DNA of 6,093 nucleotides, taken from the NCBI GenBank assembly GCA_031277075.1, contig JAISLV010000046.1, positions 1 through 6,093 of the forward strand. The letters run 5' to 3'. The translations under genes and the position numbers were made by a program. Under the pieces are notes generated by a model that was not told the origin of the DNA, did no database searches, and saw only the letters and a list, made by a program, of their open reading frames with translations. Below are positions 1 to 5,872 of the stretch, piece by piece. Source of the stretch: Endomicrobium sp. Lineage in GTDB: Bacteria > Elusimicrobiota > Endomicrobiia > Endomicrobiales > Endomicrobiaceae. Position 1 is the stretch's first letter. The number at the start of each line of letters is the position of its first letter.

Positions 1-438
1 AAGTTTGTCGCGGGCGGCAAGCCTTTTTTCCTGCAGGCTGCGCGGCGCCCAGACGGTCGCTACTTTATCGCAAATTCTGTCTAAGCCCACTTCAAAAAGA
101 AGCGGGGCGTTAATTACAATATTATATTTTCTGTATTTTGCCGCAATTATCGCGTTTGTGCGGGAAATTATATATGCGTGAAGAATTTTTTCGGTTTCAA
201 GTTTGGCTTTGACGTCTGAAAAAATAATATCGGCGAGTTTACGTCTGTTTAAAGTTCCGTTTTTGTTAAGAATATCAGTTCCGAAAACTTTCACAAGCTC
301 TTTTAAAGCCGGCTTGCCTTTGGCGGTAAGTTCGCGCGAAATAGCGTCGGCGTCCACAATAAAAGCGCCAAGCGCTTTAAAATGCTTTGCGCTTTCGCTT
401 TTTCCCGTAGCTATTGCGCCTGTGAGACCTATAATCAT
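1..438 (-). CDS. coaE: Dephospho-CoA kinase, 3' end cut by window start
   Basis: Phosphorylates the ribose 3'-OH of dephospho-CoA with ATP, the last step of coenzyme A synthesis in the cytosol. The frame is open for 146 codons from an ATG at 438 to the window edge. The family is about 200 residues, so roughly the last 55 are missing. Seen directly: a Walker A loop at residues 7-14 (GAIATGKS; many members have GG where this has GA), the VDADAISREL block with Asp29 and Asp31 matching the conserved DAD of the family, a NAPLLFEVGLD segment matching the family's PLLFE motif, and a lid-like stretch SLQEKRLAARD near the cut end. It lies 82 bases downstream of polA on the same strand. polA and coaE are also close neighbours in Firmicutes, which supports co-transcription. 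An AAAGG about eight bases before the ATG is a weak ribosome binding site. Confidence 0.93.
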   Translation of the reverse strand, partial: MIIGLTGAIATGKSESAKHFKALGAFIVDADAISRELTAKGKPALKELVKVFGTDILNKNGTLNRRKLADIIFSDVKAKLETEKILHAYIISRTNAIIAAKYRKYNIVINAPLLFEVGLDRICDKVATVWAPRSLQEKRLAARDKL

Positions 439-454
439 AACAATACCTTTTTTT

Positions 455-483
455 ATAATATTAGAGGCATAAAAACTTGTAAA
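455..483 (-). promoter_or_regulatory. Possible sigma70-type promoter before coaE
   Basis: In the polA-coaE gap the minus strand reads TTTACA (478-483), 17 bases, then TATTAT (455-460), a good match to a housekeeping promoter. The predicted transcript would start only about nine bases before the coaE ATG, at the AAAGG ribosome binding site, so the leader would be unusually short. The gap is AT-rich and a chance match is possible. coaE may simply be read through from polA. Confidence 0.28.
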
Positions 484-520
484 AGAGCGTCTCGTCTTTA
501 AAAACGCAGCGCGCCCGTCG

Positions 521-3238
521 TTATGACATTTCTCCCCAGTTTTTGCCTTCTTTTATATCTACGCAAAGAGGAACGCTTAAAGACACTGCGTTTTCCATTT
601 TATCTTTTATCAGCTTTTTTAATTGTTCGGAGAAATCTTTGTCAACCTCAAACAATAAATCGTCGTGAACTTGTAAAAGCATTATAGCTTTTTTGGGGAC
701 GTTTTTTAAGTCTTTGTAAATATTGAGCATTGCGATTTTAATAATATCCGCCGAAGTTCCCTGTATAGGCGTATTTAAAGCTATTCTCTCGCCCGCCTGA
801 CGAACTTGGGCGTTTGAAGATTTAAGCTCGTCTACGTATCTTATTCTTCCCGCTATGGTTTTTACAAAACCGTCGCGGCGCGCGTCGTCTACGACTTTTT
901 TCATCCATTTTTTTACGCCCGCATATTTTTCAAAATAACCGTCTATATACTCTTTAGCTTTTCCAAAAGGTATCCCCAGCTGCTTTGAAAGCCCAAAAGG
1001 CGACATTCCATAGACTATGCCGAAATTTATAGATTTTGCCGCGCTTCTTAAATCGTAAGGGACAGGCTCGTCTTTACCTATATTAAAAACTTCTCTAGCC
1101 GTAGCGCAATGAACGTCTTGTCCGTCTTTAAAAGCCCTGATAAGTTTTTCGTCCTGCGAAACGTGCGCAAGAGATCGTAAATCTATCTGCGAGTAATCCG
1201 CAGACACAAAAACTCTATTTTTCTCAGGTATAAACGCTTTTCTAAATTCTCTGCCGTAAGAAGATTTTATGGGGATATTTTGCAAATTGGGTTCGCTTGA
1301 AGAAAGCCTTCCCGTAGCGGTAAGAGCCTGATTGAAAATTGTGTGAACGCGCCGTCCGTAATAGGCTAAATAATTTCCTATCGGGTCTATATAAGTGCTT
1401 TTAATTTTTTGGAGTTCTCTATACTGTAAAATATCGGACGCAAACTCGTAAGAAGAAAGCGCGGCTAAAACTTCTTCGTCTGTAGAATAACCCGTTTTTG
1501 TCTTTTTTATCACTGGAAAATTTAATTTTTCAAACATTACGACGGCAAGTTGTTTTGGAGAATTTATGTTAAATTCCATCCCTGCGGTTTTATGGGCTTT
1601 CGCTTCAATTTGTTTAAGCTGCGCGGTTATTTTCTCGTTAAAATTTCTCAAAAAATCGTCGTCCACTTTAATTCCCGCTATTTCCATTTCCGACAAAACT
1701 TCAATCAAAGGCATTTCAACGTTAAAAAAAAGTCCGTCAAGGTTTAAAGAGCTTATTTTTTTCTCAAAGATACGCCGCAAATTAAACGCGGCGTAAGACG
1801 CGCAATTAGCGTATTGGGCGGTAAGCTCGACTGTAGAGTTTTCAAAAGTAATTTTCTTTGCGCCCTTTCCCAAAAAACTTTCGTCGGACGCCTTAAAATT
1901 TAAATACGTCTCAGACATTTCGCATATATCGCGCGATTTTTCAGAGTTTAAACAATACGCCGCAAGCATGACGTCAAAAAACGCGCCGTTTATTTTAAGC
2001 CCGTTAGTTTTTAAAATGTTTACGGCGGTTTTTAAATCGTATCCCGTTTTTTTTATTTCTTTTGAAAATAAAATTTCTGAAAAAATATCTTTAAACTCTT
2101 CCAGCGAAAATTGCGGCGCGGTAAAATCGTTATGTCCCAAAGGCGTATAATACGCTTTTGAATTGACGTAAAACGAAACGCCGACTATTTTTGATTTTAA
2201 AGAATCGCCCGAAGAGCCTATTAAAATAAACCCTATGTCTTTTGATCCCGCTATTTCTTTTGCAAGCGCGCGCGCGGCGTCTGTATTGTCTATTATTTCT
2301 GAAACGAACTTATCAATATTTGGCGTTTTTTGCGTTTTATCCGCCTGAACGTTTAAAAGGTTATCCGTTTCTCTTGCCGCAGCTTTAGTATCCTGCTCAA
2401 AATATTTATTTAATAAACTGTTAAACTCATATTTTTCAAAAAAAGGTTTCGCCGTTTCGTCTAAGGGTTTCAGCGCGTATTTTTTGAGGTCGTAATCAAG
2501 CGGCGCAACAGAATTTAACTCTATCAATTTTTTACTTTTTAAAGCGTCTTCGCGCCCATTTTGCAAAAGTTCGCCTATTTTCCCTTTTACCTCGCCCGCA
2601 TTTTCTAAAATATTTTCAAGCGAACCGAACTCTTTTATAAGTTTTACGGCTGTTTTTTCGCCTATTCCTTTAATGCCGCAAACGTTATCAGCCGCGTCGC
2701 CCATAAGAGAAAATACGTCAAGCAATTTTTTAGGATGGACGCCGAACTTTTCTTCAACTTTCTGTTCGTCGTATAAAAGATCTTTAGAATCGTTCCACAC
2801 TAAAACTTTCCCGTTTTCAACAAGCTGTAAAATATCTTTATCCCCTGTCACAACTACAGTTTCTATGTTCTCTTTTTTATTTTGACTTATAAAAGACGCT
2901 ATCAAATCGTCGGCTTCATAGCCTTCAATTTCTGATTCATAAATATTTAAAGCCCGCGCGGCGTCGCGCGCCGCGGGCATCTGGCTTATTAAATCTTCGT
3001 CAAGCGGTTTTCTATGCGCCTTGTATTCTTTGTCAATATTATGTCTAAAATTTTTCGCAGGATAATCGAAACAAACGGCAAGATAATCGGGTTTAAAAGT
3101 TTCTTTGATTTTTAAAAGAAGTTTTACAAAACCATAAATGGCGTTAACCTGCCTGCCGTCTGAAGTTGTAAGACGAGGCAAAGCGTGATAAGCTCTGTGA
3201 ATATAAGCGTTTCCGTCAATAATATAAAAAGTTTTCAT
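521..3238 (-). CDS. polA: DNA polymerase I
   Basis: Fills gaps and removes RNA primers during replication and excision repair. It is 905 residues from the ATG at 3238, a usual length (E. coli 928). The 5' nuclease domain (about 1-290) keeps its acidic ligands: Asp8 in IIDGNAY, EGYEADD, TGDKD and GDAADN followed by a helix-hairpin-helix. The middle domain (about 315-475) has lost the DxE of Exo I and the Asp of Exo III (YANCASYAAF), so proofreading is probably dead, as in Bacillus PolA. The polymerase domain has motif A (DYSQIDLR, Asp681), motif B (Arg731, Lys735, Phe739, Tyr743) and motif C (QVHDD, Asp859-Asp860). The residues matching E. coli Glu710 and Glu883 are both Asp. A TTG at 3277 would add 13 residues (YGGLKGGGKLQF after the start), but family alignment favours the ATG. 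Neither start has a strong Shine-Dalgarno. Confidence 0.98.
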   Translation of the reverse strand: MKTFYIIDGNAYIHRAYHALPRLTTSDGRQVNAIYGFVKLLLKIKETFKPDYLAVCFDYPAKNFRHNIDKEYKAHRKPLDEDLISQMPAARDAARALNIYESEIEGYEADDLIASFISQNKKENIETVVVTGDKDILQLVENGKVLVWNDSKDLLYDEQKVEEKFGVHPKKLLDVFSLMGDAADNVCGIKGIGEKTAVKLIKEFGSLENILENAGEVKGKIGELLQNGREDALKSKKLIELNSVAPLDYDLKKYALKPLDETAKPFFEKYEFNSLLNKYFEQDTKAAARETDNLLNVQADKTQKTPNIDKFVSEIIDNTDAARALAKEIAGSKDIGFILIGSSGDSLKSKIVGVSFYVNSKAYYTPLGHNDFTAPQFSLEEFKDIFSEILFSKEIKKTGYDLKTAVNILKTNGLKINGAFFDVMLAAYCLNSEKSRDICEMSETYLNFKASDESFLGKGAKKITFENSTVELTAQYANCASYAAFNLRRIFEKKISSLNLDGLFFNVEMPLIEVLSEMEIAGIKVDDDFLRNFNEKITAQLKQIEAKAHKTAGMEFNINSPKQLAVVMFEKLNFPVIKKTKTGYSTDEEVLAALSSYEFASDILQYRELQKIKSTYIDPIGNYLAYYGRRVHTIFNQALTATGRLSSSEPNLQNIPIKSSYGREFRKAFIPEKNRVFVSADYSQIDLRSLAHVSQDEKLIRAFKDGQDVHCATAREVFNIGKDEPVPYDLRSAAKSINFGIVYGMSPFGLSKQLGIPFGKAKEYIDGYFEKYAGVKKWMKKVVDDARRDGFVKTIAGRIRYVDELKSSNAQVRQAGERIALNTPIQGTSADIIKIAMLNIYKDLKNVPKKAIMLLQVHDDLLFEVDKDFSEQLKKLIKDKMENAVSLSVPLCVDIKEGKNWGEMS

Positions 3239-3277
3239 AAATTGCAGTTTGCCGCCGCCTTTTAATCCGCCATACAA

Positions 3278-3404
3278 AACTCGTTTCAGTACCTGACGCT
3301 AAAACAGCTAACAACAGACTTTGAAAGAGACACTGAAAGAGACCTTGAAACAGACCCTGAAAGAGACACTGAAACAGACCCTGAAAAAGACCCTGAAACG
3401 AGTT
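3278..3404. repeat. 12-base inverted repeat bracketing the 12-base array
   Basis: AACTCGTTTCAG at 3278-3289 is the exact reverse complement of CTGAAACGAGTT at 3393-3404. The second copy spans the loop of the REP-like hairpin. The first is followed after four bases by TGACGC (3294-3299), the stem sequence of the 24-base array. It looks like a degraded, inverted second copy of the same dispersed element. Confidence 0.65.
3317..3400 (+). repeat. 12-base tandem repeat, seven copies
   Basis: Seven contiguous 12-base units of the form GAC-NYT-GAAA-NR fill the interval, for example GACACTGAAAGA, GACCCTGAAACA and GACCCTGAAAAA. The last unit, GACCCTGAAACG, is the left arm of the REP-like hairpin that follows. 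This suggests the array grew by slippage from that arm. Because 12 is a multiple of three, reading frames stay open through it on both strands and give artefactual peptides such as repeated LKETLKQT. Confidence 0.95.
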
Positions 3405-3410
3405 CAGGGT
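3390..3410. repeat. REP-like palindrome at the junction of two arrays
   Basis: ACCCTGAA (3390-3397), a five-base loop ACGAG and TTCAGGGT (3403-3410) form an exact 8-bp hairpin. Translated, this type of sequence gives the peptide HPELVSGS on one strand and KRVQGD on the other. I know those peptides from many bacterial genomes as translations of a dispersed palindromic repeat. The 12-base array continues its left arm, and the 24-base array begins at the end of its right arm. Confidence 0.8.
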
Positions 3411-3502
3411 GACGCATTCGCGTCAGTTTTGGGTGACGCATTCGCGTCAGTTTTGGGTGACACATTCGCGTCAGTTTTGGGTGACGCGTTTGCGTCAGTT
3501 TT
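3407..3502 (+). repeat. 24-base tandem repeat, four copies, each with a 6-bp hairpin
   Basis: Four contiguous 24-base units begin with GGG and end with AGTTTT. Each carries the palindrome TGACGC-N4-GCGTCA (first copy 3410-3425, then 3434-3449, 3458-3473 and 3482-3497). Copy 3 has TGACAC in the left arm, which becomes a G-U pair in minus-strand RNA. Copy 4 keeps both arms but changes the loop from ATTC to GTTT. The array lies about 170-265 bases upstream of the polA start and could be in its leader or be a protein-binding site. Neither is shown. Confidence 0.95.
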
Positions 3503-3541
3503 GGGGAACGACAAAGGACAAAGCCGCTGTCATTAGGAATT

Positions 3542-3606
3542 GCCGTAGCCGTTCGTTGTAGCCGTTTGCCGCAACCGTTCATTGTAGCCGTTTGCCGTTG
3601 CCGCGC
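3542..3606 (+). repeat. 13-base degenerate tandem repeat, five copies (26-base higher order)
   Basis: Five consecutive 13-base units are visible: GCCGTAGCCGTTC, GTTGTAGCCGTTT, GCCGCAACCGTTC, ATTGTAGCCGTTT and GCCGTTGCCGCGC. Alternate units match better, so two 26-base copies (3549-3574 and 3575-3600) differ at only three positions. The period is not a multiple of three, which argues against a coding origin. Confidence 0.85.
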
Positions 3607-3635
3607 ATGCATTTTCGTAGTTATCGCCTTTACCT

Positions 3636-3675
3636 AGCCGCCCAGCCGCTTAGCCGCTTAGCCGCCTAGCTGCGC
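3636..3675 (+). repeat. 8-base tandem repeat, about five copies
   Basis: AGCCGCCC, AGCCGCTT, AGCCGCTT, AGCCGCCT and a degenerate AGCTGCGC run without gaps and stop six bases before the hydG stop codon. The GCCG core is shared with the neighbouring 13-base array, so the two may have a common origin. Period and composition suggest a slippage-prone simple repeat. Confidence 0.85.
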
Positions 3676-3681
3676 CTTTTA

Positions 3682-5070
3682 CTACACATATTCGTCCCTA
3701 ACCCCCGCGTCTATATCTTTAAAAAACTTTTCTAAAATTTTTAAACTTGCGGCGTCCAAATTTTTCTTATATTCGTCGATTAGTTTATAACCTTTTTCCT
3801 TTATTTCAGGTTCGGCGAAATCTTCAAGGTATTCTTTTAGCGTCGTCAAAGCGTTGACGTCGCATATATGTTTCATATCGCCGGGTTTTGCCAAATCCAT
3901 AAAATGTTCGCCCGTGCGGTTTTTGCGGTAACAAGCCGCGCAAAAACTCGGTATAAGACCGCGCGAAATTAAAGAAGCGGCTATTTCGTTGAGCGAACGC
4001 TGGTCGTTTAAAGTAAATTGGCGTTCATTGCTTTTGTTGTGGCTGCTTTTGTCTTCTTCGTATCCGCCGGGCGTTACTTTTGATTCTGCGCTTATTTGCG
4101 ATACGCCCAAATTTACAAGTTCGTCGCGCATTTGCGCCGTTTCCCTTGTGGACATTATTATTCCAGTATAAGGAACCGACAATCTTAAAACCGCCACAAG
4201 TTTTCTAAAATCTTCGTCGGAAGGCGGGTATTCGGGATTGCTTGCGTAATCTGCTCCGGGCGCGGGTTCAATGCGCGGAACAGAAATTGTGTGAGGTCCA
4301 ACGCCGAAAGTTTTTTCAAGATGTTCTATGTGCATAAGCATAGCAAGAACTTCAAAACGGTAATCGTAAAGACCTAACAAAGGTCCTATTCCCACATCGT
4401 CAATGCCTGCTTTAAAAGCTCTGTCCACAGCGTCTAAACGATTATCAGGGTCAGTTTTTGCGCCAGAAATATGAAGTTTTCTGTAAGTCGCCTCGTGATA
4501 AGTCTCTTGGAAAATTTGATAAGTGCCAATGCCCGCAGCCTTTAATTTTTTAAACTGCTCAACGCTCAAAGGAGCGACGTTTACATTGACCCTCTTTATT
4601 TTATTTCCATTATATTGCGCCTCATAAATAGCTTTAACGGCGTCTATGTAATAATCCACGTTTGCGTCGGAAGAAGCCATTTCAGCGGCGACCATAAGAA
4701 CGCGTTTATGCCCTCTTTTTAAAAGAATTTCGGTTTGTTCTTTAATTTGAGCTGGCGTAAGTTTTTTGCGAACCGTAGTTTTATTATTTGCCGCAAAACC
4801 GCAGTAGACGCAAGAATTTGCGCAGGTATTGCTGACATAGAGCGGAACAAATAAAACTACCCTTTTGCCGTAGATTATGTCTTTTACATATTCGGCGGAT
4901 TTGTAGATTTTCTTTACTAAAATTTCATCTTTAACCGCCAAAAGTTTTGCGGATTCTTCAAGCGTAAGCCTTTGAAGAGTTTTTGTTTTTTCCAAAATCT
5001 TTTCAATTTCATCTTCCGCCGGGTTTAACTCCAGCAAAGAATTAATTTTTTCTTCGTCAATGTATTTCAT
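3682..5070 (-). CDS. hydG: [FeFe]-hydrogenase maturation radical SAM enzyme HydG
   Basis: Splits tyrosine to p-cresol plus a dehydroglycine fragment that becomes the CO and CN ligands of the H-cluster. It acts in the cytosol with HydE and HydF. The protein has 462 residues from the ATG at 5070, normal for HydG and well above ThiH (about 370). The radical SAM cluster motif CxxxCxxC is at Cys83, Cys87 and Cys90 (CANSCVYCGF). The decisive mark is the C-terminal CxxCx22C at Cys377, Cys380 and Cys403, which binds the auxiliary cluster and is absent from ThiH. Between them are family blocks such as RVNVNVAPL, GIGTYQIFQETY, DDVGIGPLLGLY, GPHTISVPRIEPA and VPYTGIIMSTRE. A TTG at 5094 in the same frame would add eight residues, but the AGAAGG five bases before the ATG fixes the start. 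No hydE, hydF or hydrogenase gene is in view, so its partners must lie elsewhere. Confidence 0.97.
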   Translation of the reverse strand: MKYIDEEKINSLLELNPAEDEIEKILEKTKTLQRLTLEESAKLLAVKDEILVKKIYKSAEYVKDIIYGKRVVLFVPLYVSNTCANSCVYCGFAANNKTTVRKKLTPAQIKEQTEILLKRGHKRVLMVAAEMASSDANVDYYIDAVKAIYEAQYNGNKIKRVNVNVAPLSVEQFKKLKAAGIGTYQIFQETYHEATYRKLHISGAKTDPDNRLDAVDRAFKAGIDDVGIGPLLGLYDYRFEVLAMLMHIEHLEKTFGVGPHTISVPRIEPAPGADYASNPEYPPSDEDFRKLVAVLRLSVPYTGIIMSTRETAQMRDELVNLGVSQISAESKVTPGGYEEDKSSHNKSNERQFTLNDQRSLNEIAASLISRGLIPSFCAACYRKNRTGEHFMDLAKPGDMKHICDVNALTTLKEYLEDFAEPEIKEKGYKLIDEYKKNLDAASLKILEKFFKDIDAGVRDEYV

Positions 5071-5075
5071 TTTTG

Positions 5076-5081
5076 CCTTCT
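5076..5081 (-). promoter_or_regulatory. Ribosome binding site fixing the hydG start
   Basis: AGAAGG on the minus strand ends five bases before the ATG at 5070. It lies between the upstream in-frame TTG (5094) and the ATG, so it supports the ATG as the true start. Confidence 0.75.
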
Positions 5082-5093
5082 TTTTTCCCTGCA

Positions 5094-5122
5094 AGTATAC
5101 TTTATGACCTTTAAGCTGATAA
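5094..5122 (-). promoter_or_regulatory. Probable sigma70-type promoter of hydG
   Basis: The minus strand has TTATCA (5117-5122), a 17-base spacer and TATACT (5094-5099). The -10 matches the consensus at five of six positions and the -35 at four of six. Transcription would start near 5087, giving a leader of roughly 17-20 bases that includes the AGAAGG site. The promoter sits between the long inverted repeat and hydG, consistent with hydG being transcribed independently of the restriction gene. Confidence 0.45.
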
Positions 5123-5146
5123 CCGCTTTTATTTTATAACTGCTCT

Positions 5147-5233
5147 ATGGGTGTTTCTAAAAATCTATAATGTTCGTACTTACCGCAAATTTTGCGGCAA
5201 TTACGTACATTATAGATTTTTAGAGACCCCCAT
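5147..5233. repeat. Long inverted repeat, 43-base arms (MITE-like element)
   Basis: The left arm (5147-5189) and the reverse complement of the right arm (5191-5233) agree at 38 of 43 positions around a single central base. Both arms begin ATGGG outermost, share the 17-base run TCTAAAAATCTATAATG, and end CCGCAAA at the centre. No clear target-site duplication is visible at the outer ends. No T-run follows on either side, so it is not a normal intrinsic terminator, though its transcript would form a very long hairpin. The right arm encodes the C-terminus and stop of the adjacent endonuclease-like gene. Confidence 0.92.
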
Positions 5234-5872
5234 TGATAAAACTTTTGAAATTACTTGTTCTATGCCTGCTACAAAACTTCTTTTAGACGTTAAGGCGTTC
5301 AAAAATTCCACTTTATCTTTCGTATAATATCTTCCGTCGCAGATAATAAATAAAAATTCGTTATTTTTATTATTTTCTTTGAATTTTCTTAAAAGTTCGG
5401 CTTGTTCGTTAAATTGATGGTCTTGTGCGCCGCCGGATTCTTTTGTGTATTTATGGCTTGCGTAAAAAACATTCTCGCCGTTTTCCCAGTAAAAATCTAA
5501 CGCTTTTCCTATTCTCTTGCCCGTTTGAGAATATTTTTGAAAAATACCGTCGTTTGTAAGATAAACCGCCTCTTGTCCGCTTTGCGGCAATTTACAAAAT
5601 TTATTTAAAACTTCTTTGCTTTTTTGCAAATATTCAAAGGCGATTTTTTCGTGCGAAGTTTGGCGGACAGGGTCTTTGGCAAAACAATTTGCAAACAAAG
5701 AATCGTTTAAAATTTTATTTTTAACATCTGCAGACGGTTCGTCAAATCTGTCGCAATAAGTTTTAACTTGACGCAAAATATCTTTATCTTCGCGCTCAAT
5801 CAATTTTGGCACGGCTTTTGCGTTTTCTTTCCATTTTTGTTTTATAACTTTCTCATAATCAAGCTTGGGCAT
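5210..5872 (-). CDS. Probable type II restriction endonuclease
   Basis: A 220-residue soluble protein with no signal or membrane segment. I cannot name its family or recognition site. Several blocks resemble type II restriction enzymes as I remember them: KDPVRQTSHE (66-75), KALDFYW with Asp126, FYASHKYTKESGGAQDHQ (136-153) and FIICDGRYY (175-183). Asp126 and Lys141 could be the D and K of a PD-(D/E)xK active site, with Glu75 an upstream acidic ligand. The residue expected before xK is Ser139 rather than Glu or Asp. The start at 5872 has AAGGA nine bases upstream and overlaps the preceding gene by 14 bases, so translation is probably coupled. The last seven residues (MGVSKNL) and the stop lie inside the inverted repeat, so the native C-terminus was probably replaced, though the core motifs are complete. 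It could be another PD-(D/E)xK-type nuclease. Confidence 0.55.
   Translation of the reverse strand: MPKLDYEKVIKQKWKENAKAVPKLIEREDKDILRQVKTYCDRFDEPSADVKNKILNDSLFANCFAKDPVRQTSHEKIAFEYLQKSKEVLNKFCKLPQSGQEAVYLTNDGIFQKYSQTGKRIGKALDFYWENGENVFYASHKYTKESGGAQDHQFNEQAELLRKFKENNKNNEFLFIICDGRYYTKDKVEFLNALTSKRSFVAGIEQVISKVLSMGVSKNL

Larger units (their letters stand above)
3239..3681. other. Repeat-filled gap between hydG and polA
   Basis: These 443 bases hold no gene I can support. From low to high coordinates they contain a 12-base inverted copy of the hairpin core (3278-3289), a 12-base tandem array, a REP-like hairpin, a 24-base tandem array, about 40 bases of unique sequence, a 13-base array, a short spacer and an 8-base array ending six bases before the hydG stop. 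Any polA promoter must lie here or further upstream, but I see no convincing -10/-35 pair close to polA. No hairpin followed by a T-run is visible after hydG, so transcription may run on through the repeats into polA. Confidence 0.8.

Noticed and set aside
203..472. Plus-strand open frame of 89 codons
   Set aside because: Antisense shadow of coaE, which has a clear P-loop and family motifs on the minus strand.
484..512. Terminator after polA
   Set aside because: Only a 5-bp AAAGA/TCTTT pairing is possible, with no GC-rich stem or clear T-run.
1550..2885. Several short plus-strand open frames inside polA
   Set aside because: All are antisense to well-conserved polA coding sequence and show no motif or ribosome binding site.
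3239..3277. TTG at 3277 as the polA start
   Set aside because: The added 13 residues (glycine- and lysine-rich) are not expected in the family, and the ATG at 3238 begins right at the conserved IIDGNAY block.
3317..3502. CRISPR array
   Set aside because: Units are directly adjacent with no unique spacers, and repeat lengths of 12 and 24 with no spacer do not fit any CRISPR type.
3321..3536. Plus-strand open frame of 71 codons (repeated LKETLKQT then GDAFASVL)
   Set aside because: Same repeat artefact on the other strand. The KRVQGD junction is the usual mistranslation of this palindrome.
3286..3612. Minus-strand open frame of 108 codons with repeated HPKLTRMRHPKLTR and HPELVSGS
   Set aside because: It is a translation of the 12- and 24-base arrays and the REP-like hairpin. 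It stays open because those periods are multiples of three. It has no ribosome binding site or independent domain.
3989..4171. Plus-strand open frame of 60 codons
   Set aside because: Antisense to the conserved HydG core.
3682..5070. ThiH (thiamine tyrosine lyase) instead of HydG
   Set aside because: Length of 462 residues and the exact C-terminal CxxCx22C motif are HydG features that ThiH lacks. No thiamine gene is nearby.
5147..5233. Bidirectional intrinsic terminator
   Set aside because: Arms of 43 bases are far longer than needed and no T-run follows the hairpin on either strand, although it could still slow or stop polymerase.
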